A DNA stretch of 64,000 nt, from the NCBI GenBank assembly GCA_037367355.1, contig CM074705.1, forward strand, positions 2,576,098 through 2,640,097, read 5' to 3'. The stretch is from Neoscytalidium dimidiatum (lineage: Eukaryota > Ascomycota > Dothideomycetes > Botryosphaeriales > Botryosphaeriaceae). The notes under the pieces were generated by a model that searched no databases, was not told the origin of the DNA, and worked only from the letters and a program-made list of their open reading frames with translations. Below are positions 45,691 through 58,200 of the stretch, one piece after another (position 1 is the first letter of the stretch; every line of letters begins with the position of its first letter). Both the position numbers and the translations under genes were made by a program.

Positions 45691-47735
45691 CGGGTCAGTG
45701 TCTCTACCAAATTTGAATGAACAAATCAAGTATGATTCCACTATCGCGCCCAAAAGGATAACCCGTGCCAAACCAAGCTGCTAGTAAATTTCACCACTTG
45801 TCTCACTCCGTCGCTTTGGTTTCAAACTTTCAGCTAAGCTCAGATTGAATGATGATGAGGGCGTCGCGTGGATCACGGAATACCGCAAAGTATTTGCAAT
45901 TTTCCACTTCCAACTTCTTGTATGTTTTCACGAAAGCTTGGAATATGTTTAACAGATACTGAACCCGTCATTTGCTCATACTAAGAGTGCTTCAAGGGAA
46001 GGCTGATGGTGAAATAACTTATTGTTTCTATACAATCCTCTGGGCTAAGGATGTGATCGAGACGCTGGTGGTCTTGCTACAGAGGCATGGCAGTCTTTTA
46101 AGTTGGTTATATATAGTCTTTGGCAGCATTGACATAGCATACTGGCTCTCAACCGAATCGAAAATGGACTTTCATAGTTATGGAGGTGATTTACCATACC
46201 TTTAGGAAGCTCGATAGAAAACTTTGCCATATGGCATCTCCTCCTAAGTAGATTGGGATCAACTGTTGAGACGTAGTAATGGAAAAGATTGATCTAGAGG
46301 AAATGATCTTATCTGGATCGATAAAGGGACAAGAGAGAGATCCAATTTTCCCTTTCAAGCTGGTTGGGAAGGAATGTAGTGGATGGTCGTGTTTATGTTC
46401 CAGTCTCAAGACCTGCCAACTCATGTATGCAAGGTCTTGACTTCGCACACGGATCTTCACCGAATTTGGAATGAGGCACAGCGGTAGATGGCACGAATAT
46501 TAAAGGTTATTCAGGATAATTTGCTGGATTTTCTGCGCTAAGATTAGCTTTCAGCGTTTGGCATCAATTTTCATAACCAATCTTCGTTTCTTGCATTGAA
46601 AAGTGGGTACTTGACTACATGCATCGTCAGAACTCCCATCTTGGTGAGGATCGCGCCGTAACACTAGTGCCATTCAAGAGCCGGACACAGTCATTGTGAT
46701 TGGCTTAGTCGAATCCTATTGACTGCACGAAATAACTCACAATCCAACGCAACAAGTAGCAGGCAGGCATGGATACCGTCCTCTGCGTTACCCTATTCTT
46801 GCCGAAGACCATCTCGATGAACTTTCTGGTTCAGTCCATAATCCATGATCCACTATTCACCGGTTAGGAGAAGAGCCCGTTCGCTGCTGGTGGAGAGACT
46901 AAATAAGGGGTTGATTGTCTACTTTGATCGTTATTCCGTCACTCGTTTGGGCAACCGTAAAATCGGCTTTTCTGTCTTGTTTCAATACTGGGTATCATGA
47001 CACTAGCTGGAGGGAATGGGGGAAGAACGGCCCTACTCCCTAGATGTTACGGGGCTGCGAGAGGCATAGCAAGAGGGAGCGTAGAAGGCGTCCGGGAACT
47101 ACCCCGCTCGCCTTAACTGGAGAAACTTGTCCCGGGATTACGATTATAGACTAGAATATTCTTAACCTCAGCCTCAGCCTTAGCCTCGTGACGGCTTGAG
47201 ACGTAGGTGTAATGGTCAGCTCTGAATTGTACATATATATATGAGCGGGAACAATTGAGGCTACGTTGTGAGGGCTTGCATCCGGTGCGCTCGCGAAATT
47301 GCAGTGGCATTGCTACCTACAAGAAGACTAAGCTAAAGAGAAAAGAAATAAATAAAAGGCGAGAGCAGTGTGAGTAATATACACAATGCGTGTTAACCGC
47401 TTTCCCGTTAGGAAGGCTTTCTAGAACCTTCTCGTGCCCTCTACTAACTGCTTGCCGCAGGAATCATCCAAGGTATCCTACCGGTCCAACCCGTGACATA
47501 TATGACCATTCTGCGCTTAGCTTCTATAAGCAAATGGCTGTCGTAAAGGCTTTAATAGCCGAGCATCATAGCTCCGCAAGGCCCGTGCTGACGATCTACA
47601 AAATCGTTGATGCGGCTGCCTAATACGTTATGTAAACTGTGCTACCAACTGACGTGTAAAAGATTTTTTTTTTTTTAAATCAAGAAACTATCACCTTTAC
47701 AGCCTACTTTCTAAACCGTTGAGTGAGAATACCAT
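45691..47735. other. 2-kb gene-poor region
   Basis: Minus-strand frames at 46460-46191 and 46230-46045 have no clear family and may be debris of a second gene. A short CAGCCT/TAGCCT run lies at 47165-47190. The last 350 bases are the 3' flank of the amine oxidase, with a T tract at 47664-47675. No RNA gene is recognised. Confidence 0.4.
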
Positions 47736-49637
47736 TTAGTATTTGTAGGTATCGGGTTGGATTAGCTCGATGGGTGCGAATTCCTTGGCTGCCATGTCTC
47801 CATACGCCTTGAAGATTACCGAAACGTTATTCATAGCGCTTTGAAGCGCGCCGTCAACCCAGCCTCCGAGGAAGCCTATCGAGTCTCCACCGAGAAGCAC
47901 GGGGTTGACGAAAGGGTCAGGATTCTTCAGCTTGGTGAAGTCGAAGAACATGTGAGAAATCGCACTGTCCTGACCCGGAGTGCCCAACGAGAACGCGCCA
48001 TTTACCAGGGACTTGAGCTGCCAGTGGACGAGCCAATAATCGCAATTGTTGACAGGCACAAGGTTCTCAGCCCAGTCGGGATATTCACTGCCGGACATGA
48101 CGCGTCGAACCTGCTTTCGAAGGTTGTCGAACAGCTTCTCGGGCTTGTCGAACGCTTGGATCTGGGTCGATAGGTCCTCCCATGCATACGTCACTAAGAC
48201 CATACCGTAGTCGGGGTGGCCGTAGTCGAGGGTGTAGAGCTGAGGGAGCTTGGTGTCCGTCAGAATAACGCGCGGGAATTTGTCATCTTGCCCGTCCCAG
48301 AACTTCGTCGTTCGGATGAACAATTTTGATGAAGACGTCATGTGCAAGTTGTTGATTCCATGACGGACTTCAGACGAGAAGAAGTGTTCACGGTCCATTC
48401 CCGTGCCCGAGACGTTCATGTTAACGTTCATTGATCGTGTTGTCGTGCCAACGATGACAACATCGTATGTCACGATTTTCGGGGTCCCGTCGGACGTCTC
48501 CTCTACATCGACAGTCCTTCTTCCATTGATGGAGTACCTGTTCACCCGTATCAGGTCTCCGACAGTTTCTGTTTTGACCTCGAGTGGGAGACGAAGCTGG
48601 CGAGCCTTGGCCAAGATGGCCGCCGCAAGCTCCTGTATGCCAGCTGGAGTCGGGTCTCCATCGTCGCGCTTCCTGGCGAACATCTGCTGATCGGTCTCGA
48701 GACCGTTGGCGATGAGGCGGAATATAGCGTTGAACGCGATCGGAAACATGGGACCAAAGCCCCCAGACCCCACACCAAGCGTGGCAAAGCGTTGGAAGTC
48801 GTCGTCATCCCAAGCTTCGTCTCCCGGAATATTCCATGGGGACTCCTTGTCGAAAATCCTCTTTAAACCCTGATAGAAGCTGTCGTGGGCGAATATCCTG
48901 AGATATGTCTTCCAGGCAGCGATGACCCGGTCCAAGCTCTCTGGGCTGTCCGACTTGAGCCATCGCTGCATGCACAGGGGTGACTCCAGTACCTGGCCTC
49001 TATTCGGCTTGTCACCCTTAGTGACGCCGTGTTCCGCAAAGTTTTTCCAGCCTTTGGCCACCTTATCGAAGCCAGGAGGTATGTCTTGGTGGTCGCCAGG
49101 GTGCCAGACAGAGCCTTCACCTGCATACGAGATGAATGTTGGCACCTTGCCAGGGTCGGGGAAGCACTGGGAGAATGTAAACCCCATGGCGTCGGCGTAA
49201 TAGTACAGGAGGTCCTCGGAGGGCGGGAAGCGCATAGCACCCATCTCGGCCACGTTGACGCCGTCGCGCGCGACGTGGGAATCGGTGCGGCCGCCGACCG
49301 TTTCCGTAGCTTCGAGCAGCGTGACTTTGACATTTTCCCGGGCCTTCGCAAGCTCGAAGGCGGCTACGACGTTGGAGATGCCGCCGCCAATCAAGCAGAT
49401 CTCCAGAGGTTTGATGCCTTGTTTGAAGCTGCCAAGCGGCTCATCAATGCCACCCGCTTCTTGGTTCCATCTCGAGTAGACTAGGTGGGGAGTGTCGAGG
49501 TATCGTTGAGGCTCGACTGCAGTAGGCCAGTACAAGTCGCGCGGGGAGCGGGCCGCTCCGTGTGGCCCAATGATGGATCTGGGGGTGTCAGACCGCTCCC
49601 TAGTGGCGTATGTTCGAAGGTTCGGGATGAGCGGCAT
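47736..49637 (-). CDS. Flavin amine oxidase, tryptophan 2-monooxygenase / L-amino-acid oxidase-like
   Basis: FAD enzyme acting on an amino acid or amine, intact in one 633-codon exon. The Rossmann motif is EICLIGGGISNVVAAFELAK (residues about 78-97), followed by LLEATETVGGRTDSH. The middle carries FATLGVGSGGFGPMFPIAFN and the FRLIANGLETDQ stretch, a pattern I associate with tryptophan 2-monooxygenase (IaaM) and bacterial phenylalanine oxidase rather than ordinary fungal LAAOs. The C-terminal FAD block is VLLGGDSIGFLGGWVDGALQ. There is no signal peptide, and the N-terminal 75 residues are polar. It has no introns, unlike nearly all neighbours. It could make an amide or alpha-keto acid from an aromatic amino acid; the exact substrate is open. 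Confidence 0.88.
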   Translation of the reverse strand: MPLIPNLRTYATRERSDTPRSIIGPHGAARSPRDLYWPTAVEPQRYLDTPHLVYSRWNQEAGGIDEPLGSFKQGIKPLEICLIGGGISNVVAAFELAKARENVKVTLLEATETVGGRTDSHVARDGVNVAEMGAMRFPPSEDLLYYYADAMGFTFSQCFPDPGKVPTFISYAGEGSVWHPGDHQDIPPGFDKVAKGWKNFAEHGVTKGDKPNRGQVLESPLCMQRWLKSDSPESLDRVIAAWKTYLRIFAHDSFYQGLKRIFDKESPWNIPGDEAWDDDDFQRFATLGVGSGGFGPMFPIAFNAIFRLIANGLETDQQMFARKRDDGDPTPAGIQELAAAILAKARQLRLPLEVKTETVGDLIRVNRYSINGRRTVDVEETSDGTPKIVTYDVVIVGTTTRSMNVNMNVSGTGMDREHFFSSEVRHGINNLHMTSSSKLFIRTTKFWDGQDDKFPRVILTDTKLPQLYTLDYGHPDYGMVLVTYAWEDLSTQIQAFDKPEKLFDNLRKQVRRVMSGSEYPDWAENLVPVNNCDYWLVHWQLKSLVNGAFSLGTPGQDSAISHMFFDFTKLKNPDPFVNPVLLGGDSIGFLGGWVDGALQSAMNNVSVIFKAYGDMAAKEFAPIELIQPDTYKY

Positions 49638-52502
49638 TTTTGAGGACGGTGTTCAAGATATGTAGACCAATTGTTGGTTAAATCGAGCGGTAGTTTTGTG
49701 CAGTCAAAGTAGGAGACAGCCGCTGCTGTATTTATACCTTGCATATCATGTCTATCTGACATCTGCAAGGTTTGGACACTTGGAAGTATCATATCAAAGC
49801 AACGGGATTGTAGACTCTAGTTGTGAGGTGCTAGTGTTTCCATCGGTATTATTTCGATGCAAGCTATCAAGAACGGCTCGCGGCATTTGAATGGCGAACG
49901 TGGTGCAATGCAACGGAACGGCTGCCGGCTCGTAATGTTACTGAGCGAGTCTGTGCTAAGAGCATTCGGGACAATGATACGTCATGAGGCCGCTGTGAGC
50001 CTGCATCGCCAAGAAAATACAGAGCTGCTGAGCAAACGCAGCAGTATGCCTAACTGTTCAGATTCCCGAGCAAGTCTCTCGCTCCGCCACACGCAAGAAA
50101 ACAGCATTGCCCTTCCATCCCGTGCACTACTTGCCACAAGCAGATACTTATTCACATTGTCCCCGATCTCCAACAACCGGGGTCTCCCTACTAATACTCT
50201 CGCACGACTGAGCTTTCCATGCAATGATGGGATGGATATTGCTCAATACTTGGTCGGCGTAACTCCAGGATTGCACTCGACTCCATGTACGATCTTCGAT
50301 CTGGCGACGGCATATCCCAATCGCATCGCATCGCATCGCCGGCTTTGCACCCCGCGATCGGCGAATCTGGCCTCCAGCTCCTATCACGCACTTTCGTAAG
50401 ACGAGCTCCAGCCAGCACTGCAGCAGCAAACAATGTGTCGCGGGCATGCAGCAGTGCCGGGGTGTGGGCTGCATCGCGGAACCGGCGACGCCGACCGTAG
50501 GAGGCTGCAAGTGTGCTCTTGTACTTCTCTCGCTGCAGCGTGGCTTTCTCCGTGCACGGAACACCCGCGCGAAGTTGCGCGCTGTTGTGTCCGACCCCAG
50601 CAGGTCAGGGGCCGGTGCGTGTTGATCGTTACTGCATCGACGCGGCTCTACATGCAGGTGCACTCGACGGCGTACAGAAGCCGGTCGAGTGGACAGTAGT
50701 GCTGGTTACTCTCGCGCACTAGCGGCAATGCCCGCCCGCCACCTGTGATCCGCTCGATAGACCGTGGAATTTACCGCCTTAAGATGAAGACAGCTAAGCA
50801 GCCGGTGAGTGGGACTTCTCCACTAGTGCTCCTGTCGAATCACCAAGAAATCTACCTACGTAGTAGCGTGGCAGCAATGAGCGCGCTTCCCGGTATCCAT
50901 CCCTTCCCGAGCAGCTTGCGGCTTGCTTTCACACCACACTTGTCCTGCCATACGGGGGGCCCCGCAGTTTCCACTATCAATTCAACTTGCTACGTCACCT
51001 TCGGCTCCTCCAGTGCTTGTGAGCGGGTTACGAAAAGGGCTCGAGAAGCAGATAGTCTGTTGGTTCCTGCGCATCTAGATTTCTCTATTTCCTTTTCTTA
51101 TGCCAGCCGTGTCAGCGTTGAAAAGTGTAAGAAAATACTGAGGCCACAAGCTAGCACTGGAAAAAGTGTGTCATCGTACTTTTCCTTGCCCGGCAAGAAG
51201 TTTTGGCAATATACAAGAGCGGAGCTTGAACTCAGCTCGTGGGTCATCTCGGCGACCTCCTTGGACCATTCTTCTAAATCTCCTAACTTCTTCTCCCTCA
51301 GCTCAATACAACGTCATGGGTCATAATGGAAGCTTCGTCACATATACTAGGACCGAATGTGATAAACTTTTTGGGGAGCTGAATCCGGGATCTCTCCATA
51401 ACGTCTAAAATAGGAAGGCAGATCTTTGCAGTCATATATAGATGCCCGCGGAGAGGTCTTTCGATTTTGTACAGATGCACTCGTGTCTGCTTCTCCACAA
51501 CTCCGTTTGAGACATACAGCGCGGCAGCTTGACGTATTGAACTGAATGGCTGGATGGCAAGCTGCGTCAACCAAGTCTTCCAACTGACTTGCATTCCTTG
51601 CCCCTGTTGCGCTACGGCTACCAACATATCAGGCCACTACTACTGCGCCATGCGGTCGGTTTGACTACTTGGAGCTGATATCATTTAGTCTAGTGGGGCA
51701 TGTAACGTGCAAAGCGTTGTTGCGGTCCACTGTCGCACGTGGTAACACCGTCTTTTGGAAATTGGTGAGTAGTACTGCAGCTTAAATTTGTTTCGCGGTC
51801 ACACAGCTAGCGGTGCCCGCGTGTGACTCGGAAGTGGTACGCAGCTGATAGGCGAGAAATCGGGCATTGTCAATCAAAGATATATCGAAATGCGCTGTAC
51901 AACTTTCCGAAGCACTTCTTATCCCTTGTTAGCAATTTTGTAGCGTTCTAGTCAATGCATCTTTCAAAGCTAGCCACTCGCTGCTCCAAGATTCGTCAAC
52001 GACCGCTACCCGCGATCAAAGAACGTGCACTTCGTGTGCTGAAGTACGAACAAACAGCCGGTCGAAAAAATACTCTGTTGTAGCCGCCTCGCTCGGATAT
52101 TGTTGCAATGCAAACATACCTAACCGCACCGGACACCGATGCGGCGCGGTGCTTTTGCTCTATGCAATAGACGTTTTATGTTAGATACCTGTGGCAGGAT
52201 AATAAGGGCTAACGCAATCTTTTTTCTTTCTCGTAGATGTGGGGCAACCAATGAGGTCCTCGAACTGCCTGTGCGTTTGCATGTTCAGCTCTGAGTGGGG
52301 CGGTGCGTGCCACAAGACCCAACTTACTTTGACTTGTCAAGGGCTACAAATAAACGCATTATGGTGCTACACATGCATGCAGGACGAATGCCACGGTCCG
52401 TTCTTAGCCTCCACTGTCCGGAGCATACAGAAAAGTATAAAGGCTGCTTCAAAGGTGGTTGCGTTGTGGCAGGCACCTCTCCTCTCTCAAACTGTAAGCA
52501 GA
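49638..52502. other. 2.9-kb region without recognised genes
   Basis: Many overlapping open frames exist because stops are sparse in the GC-rich part at 50100-50700, but none has family features. A CGCAT pentamer is repeated about three to four times near 50322-50340. The amine oxidase promoter lies at the left end and the patatin promoter at the right. Confidence 0.4.
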
Positions 52503-54606
52503 ATGGGTTTAGAACACTTCACTCGCGAAGCTGCGGAGAATCTCGATGCTCTAACAGCTCAAACATCGCCCATTGGGCCCGGCCGCTATGTGGTCAGACA
52601 TTCGGTGGAAGCTACAGCTAGGGCCCAGAACGACCAGGTAGAAAGTACGCTGTGGTTTAGGACGCCGGTAAGGTCTCATCCCTCAGCTACCACACGGATT
52701 GACTGAAACGAATGTAGCCACTCACTTCAGACACCATCCGAAAACTCACTGGGGTTCGGCTCTTCGCCGAGTCACACGATCAAGGCCATGTTGGTGACCG
52801 TTCCCAAGGCAACTGGACCTGGTTCGAGCTTGCTATCTACAAGGACGAGGAAGCCACAGAGCCAAGATCGGTGAATGACCTTCAGCTGGCCGAATTCTAT
52901 TATGAGAACCGCTTCGATGAAGGCACCTACGCATGGATGAACGGACGTGCTTTCGAGAAGCGGAAGGAGAACCTACTCAACCTGCTCGAGGCAATCCCAC
53001 CGCCCCACGTCTGTGATGTATTAGCTAATGGATCGATAGGAGGGCAATACCCTCGGGGTTCGCATTTGCGCCCGCTTCCGGGGATGGAGCATCTCGGCAA
53101 AAAATGGATATCTTGTTCTGGAGATTGGCAAGGGAGTCTGTAAGTGCGAGATAGATGTCTTTTGCGCGTCGGGATCCTGACTTGTTCTCATAGCCGAACA
53201 GAAGCATGTGCCGATGAAGCAGCTGGAACAGCTTGCGAGAGAGATCAAGCGGATCGACATCACGATCCAAGAAGTCAACAACTACACGGACGCCTCATTC
53301 AAACCAGCAGTGCCAGAGTCAATCTACAATGTCGATGAGATGGACAGAGGCCGTGGCGAAGCGCCTCTGCGGGTTCTTTGTCTAGGTGAGCCTCAATTCC
53401 CATATACTCTCTCTGCAGATTTGCTGACAAGCTTGGAAGACGGAGGAGGAGTGCGCGGGCTCGCCTCCCTTCATCTTCTTAGGGCTGTAATGGGAAAATA
53501 CGACCCCAGCGGAACGGTACGGCCTTGTGAAGTGTTTGACCTAATTGGAGGTGCTAGCACAGGCGGGTACTTATTCGAGCCTGTTTCTCTATCCCTTGCC
53601 TCGACTGACCACTTTCGCGCAGCCTTATCGCCATCATGTTAGGCTGCCTTAAGATGACCATCGACGAATGTATCCGAGCATACTTGGACATAATGGGCAA
53701 GGTGTTCGGAAGCCAAAAGAATGGAGGCGCTCTCAGAGCGTCTCGTTACCCCGTCGAACCCCTAGAAGCTGAGATTAAGCGTCTTATCGTCAAGAAGCGT
53801 GAAGACAAGAACGAAAACGCGAAGCTTTTCGACGAAGAGAGCCGTTGTAAAGTGTACAGATCCCTTGTGAAAGAGCTACTAGGCATGACCGCTTACACAG
53901 CCTCTTAGGTTTGTTTTGTCCGTGGACAGAGACGCGCCTAACAATCGCGGGCCCGTCTTTCTCCGCTCGTACAACAACAGATTCGCCCAATCCGAAGAGC
54001 CTGGTATCCAAATCTGGCAAGCGGCGCGTGCGACCTCGGCTGCGCCCGCCTACTTCGACGCGCTCGCAATCAATGGCCGGAACCTGATTGACGGCGGCCT
54101 TGCCGCCAACAATCCGTTGGGATGGTAAGCTGTCCACCTGCACACGCCCGCTGCGACTAAAACGTCCTGACCCAAGCGATCACAGGCTCTGGACGGAAAT
54201 TGTCGGCGTGTACGGGCCCGCCCAGCTCACTCAATGCTTCCTCAGCATTGGCACGGGTATCCCTTCGCGCGTTCCCCTTCCCGATCACCTGGCGATACAT
54301 CCGTGGAACGGCATGTATGCGCTCTCCGGCATTGCAACTAACACCGAGGTGGTGCACCTGCTGTTCCGCACGCTGATCGATGCGCTGGCGCCGCAGGCGG
54401 GCTATGGGAAGTACTGGCGGTTGAACATTAGCAAGCAGATCATGAAGAGGGTCAGCGGATTCTTAGGGATCGGCCAGGGGGAAGTCGAGGTTAAGTTGGA
54501 CGACTCCGATGAAGCGGCGCAGAAGGCGATGATTGAAGCGGCCAATGAGTATATTCAAGCTGAATCCCAGATGATTAGGAAATGTGCAGAGGCACTAAAG
54601 TTATAG
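52503..54606 (+). CDS. Patatin-like phospholipase
   Basis: Lipid acyl hydrolase with a Ser-Asp dyad. The N-terminal 250 residues are a fungal-specific extension: FTREAAENLDAL, then after an intron TIRKLTGVRLF, EFYYENRFDEGTYAWM and NTLGVRICARFRGW. The last block needs an intron at about 53000-53040 whose donor is unclear (GC-AG, or a very short GT-AG). The patatin domain follows: LDGGGVRGLASLHLL (oxyanion loop), GGASTGG with the catalytic Ser, joined to LIAIMLG by an intron, then WQAARATSAAPAYF and DGGLAANNPLGW with the catalytic Asp. The C-terminal part continues to 54606. All catalytic motifs are intact. Predicted cytosolic; no signal peptide. A RIP-type AT island begins within a few bases of the stop codon. 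Confidence 0.88.
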
Positions 54607-54614
54607 AAGACTGC

Positions 54615-55150
54615 TTTCCTTTTTATTTCGGTAGCTATACGGAAAAGAACTTCTTTTCTAAGCTTTTTCTTATTTATCTCTCTTAGTATAACGACGGGCC
54701 TCTACTACGAAGCTTTAAAGTATTACGAACTATAGAATATACGGGCTTAGAAGCCCTAGAAAAGAGAAGCCTATAGGAAAAAAACTACCGTAGATAATAT
54801 AAATATATAAGATAAAATAACTAAATAGAGTACTACTAAGTTAGAAATTCCGTTAAAAAAAAGACCGTAGAGATAGAAAATTAAATCTAGTAAATTAATA
54901 ACTAATTAAAGATATAAAATAATAAACTAGATTAAATAAATTAGTATATTAGTAATAAATATTAAATAATAGTATTTATATATATTTAGTATATACTAAT
55001 AAATAAGTAAAACTACTAGATAAATAAAGCGTAAATAAAGGGTTATAGTAGAGAGTTAATTAAACGAATATATTTTAGTAGTAAATTAATCGTTATAATA
55101 CTAAGGTTTAATATATACGTAATTATTTAAGTAGATAGTTAGTTATTCGG
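54615..55150. repeat. AT-rich RIP island
   Basis: Directly after the patatin stop the base composition drops to mostly A and T, with TA steps dominating and CpA/TpG almost absent by eye, while some CpG remains. This is the mark of repeat-induced point mutation on an old transposon or duplicate. No original coding capacity can be recognised. Confidence 0.8.
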
Positions 55151-55242
55151 CACGTTCGTAGCGCGATAGATTACTATATGAATTATTGTTGTCGAATTTC
55201 CATTTTATATATATCTCTCTATCTTTCAAACTGATTGTGCAT

Positions 55243-58200
55243 CTAGTACATGTACTGACATTCTATAAGCTCAACCACCGTCGTCCAGTCACCGCACTGC
55301 CACACCGTGTCATGAATACTGGTCTCCTTACATGTGACAGACGGCAACCCGTCGCACTTCATAGAACCGACGTCCTCATTGCTGTCGGACTCGTAGGCGC
55401 AGTCCTTGTATGTCTTGAGGTCGAACTCCAGATGGGTCGGGTGCTCGGGCAGCTTGTCGGCGTTCGAGTCCCAGCCCGAGTTCTCTTTGCTGTACGGCTC
55501 CTCGTGCAGCGTGAGATTATCGAAGTCACACTGGTCGTACTTCTGGTTCGTCGGGATGTCGTACACAAGCCAGCTCCAGGCGGTGCGTTGGACGTCGTCC
55601 GACACCTGTTCGGTCATGGCCTTGCTGAGCAGCAACACGTACGATGTAGCCGTCGGGTCTGGGGCCACTGTCGTCGTCGTAGCTGGCGGGCTGTTCGTCG
55701 TGGCGGTCGCGCTCGGCGCCGAGATGGGCACCTGCTGGGACAGCCAGTCGCGGTACTCGGTGAGCGCTGCCCCCGACCGCACCAGATCGGAGCGCGAGAT
55801 GAGCGCCGGCTCCCAAAAGTCGAGCGCCTCGGCAGGCGCTGGCGTGCCGAAGAGGATGGTCGATGTGCCCGTCACGGTGCATGCTCGGGTTGTGGCGCAC
55901 ACGGTGGTGCACGACGCGTCGACGCACGCGGTTGTGCATGCGCTGGCCGTCTGCGTCGTGCACGGCACGCTGGTGCTGGAGGGCTCGTTGCTGTTGCTGC
56001 CGCAGGAGCCGGAGCTGCAGCCAAGGCCGCCGCAGGCGCTCAGAGGACACCAACCGTCGTCGTTGCTGTTTTGGTTGCCGCAGCCACGGATCCCACAGCC
56101 TTTTCCGCAGCCGAAGATAGAGTCGCAGCCTCCGTCACAAGCAAAAATACCGCAGATTGGCAGAACGATGCCATCGGGATCGTCATCGTCATCGCCATCG
56201 TCGTCAGTGTCGCGGGGTGGACAGCCGAATGGAGAGCAGTCGTAGAAGCCGCAGTCGGAAGTACAAGTTGTAATTGGCTTGGCGCTGGTGTACGTGATAG
56301 TAGGGAAGACGGGGAGAGAAGTAATCGTGATGGTAGGTTGCGGTTGAATGGTTTCGATGTGTGGCGTAGAGTAGAATATCGGCGGAGAAGGGGTTTTATT
56401 GCCTGGCCGTGTCGGAGCGAATGTAGCGACGTCTGGAGGGAGTGTCACCGTTACTGGAGGCGGCATGACGCTCGTTCTCGGGATCACTGTCGTCTTGACA
56501 GTATCCGTCTTGTCGGCGGTAATTGTCCAGAACCGGACTTCGTCTGTGGTAAAAGGTGGAATAGTGAAGGAAGTCAGTTTCGTAATGGTTCTTCCCTCCA
56601 AAATAGACCAAACGCTGGTGGTCAGTACAGGCCAGGCGATAGTCGTGTTCGTTGGGAGTTGATAGGGAGGAAGGATGAAGTTGCAAGGCGGGATGCACTG
56701 CATCGTTGGGTCATCCTTCCATATTGATCCAGGAACGTACACGTCGACTACACCGCAGCGAGTATCAGGGCATTGTCCGTTGTCTTCTGTGTTATCCGAA
56801 AGTGGTACGACCTGAGGGTTCATATTGTAAACGCAGTCGGGACATCCGCTAGATACGCACCGTCCTCCAGCAGCAACTCGCTTGATGTTCCCCGCAGAGT
56901 CCACAATATGCATCCTCTGCCAGCCAGGTTGGAGGCCGGGCAGCGTGCCGTAGTTCAGCCCTGCGTGGAGTTCTGATCGGTGAATCTGCTCGCCTCCGCT
57001 GTAGAGCTCAATAGAGTAACCTGCACTTGGCATGACGACAGCGAAATTCAAGGCGTCGTCTCCCGTTTCGAACCCGTCGGGCGGTACGAAGTACTCGCTT
57101 GCACCATCCCAAGGGCAGCTGGCGTTTTGTAGGATGGTCTTGTACCAAATTGCTCCAGTGAACTCTTCGTTGTGAGGCCGCATGTCGGAAGCTTTAAGCC
57201 CTTCTTTGAATGCCGTGATGAATGATCCAAGAAGGGGTTGCCAGCCCGTATGTGGATAATTCTTTTGGGTTGCATAACGGGAGGGGTCGGTATCGTTGTT
57301 TTGCTCCCACCAGAGGTTGCCGATATAATGACTCTCAGGGCCGTCGTTCTACCACAGTCAGCGGCATGTTGATTGAAACTCAAGCTAACGTACCCAGGTC
57401 ACAATCTGCACGTATTCTGGAGATAGATCCATATTGAGAATTCCGATCATGCGTAGAGGCATGTTGATTTCACCGGCTCGGTATATGTTCGTATGATACT
57501 GCGAAGGTTAACATAGTATACTTGGTTGAGCGGTAATGAAGCGTACTGCATTTTTGTACTGTAGAGGGCTCAGTGCTGTTTGATGCCTGTCAGTGCCTGG
57601 TATCACTCGTCAAGGAGTTGTTACATACGAATCATATATGGCTTTGAATGATTTGTCGCGCCCTGCAAGACCGTTTCATCGGGACTGATGTCACCGGGGT
57701 ATTCTCCACCATATCCGGCGCGAAACGGCCAAGCAGATTCCCAACTAGCAAGACCGTCCACTGTATTTTGCCAATGGGCCCACCATCCTGGGTCGGAGTC
57801 GTAATATCCTTCAGTTCCATCGAAGTCAGGAATGAAGAAGATTTGGTTATCCAGTTCGTCGCGCCACGCGTTCCAGGTTACGTTGTTGAGGCCGCCGTCA
57901 GCAAATGTTGTGACCAACGGAAGGTTGTCGGGGCCCGCAAGTTGGTATGCAGCATGGCCCTTGTAGTCCTTCACGAGACTGAGAAAGTCTGTTGCTGACT
58001 GTTTTGGTTTGGTGTCGCCAGCAGCCCAAAGATCCATGCTAATGAAGAGCTTAAAGCTCGGATGATTGTCGCGAGTGTAGTCGAACATGGCGTTTAGAGA
58101 TTCGCGGACAAAAGATTGTCTTGGGTCGCCAATGTTGAGCGAGAAGCCGTCGAGGCCCATAGTGACGGCATCCTCGATATCTGTATGTATGTGATCCTCA

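Noticed and set aside
50100..50700. Several overlapping frames of 80-180 codons
   Set aside because: They occur on both strands in a GC-rich segment, show no family features and contain low-complexity runs.
53025..53281. Minus-strand frames over the patatin N-terminal exons
   Set aside because: The plus strand reads a family-typical block here; the antisense frames have no support.
55186..56727. 513-codon open frame on the plus strand
   Set aside because: It is antisense to the GH71 glucanase, whose minus-strand frame has clear domains. The long antisense frame comes from the GC-rich repetitive tail; it has no family features and an Arg/Val/Ala-biased composition.
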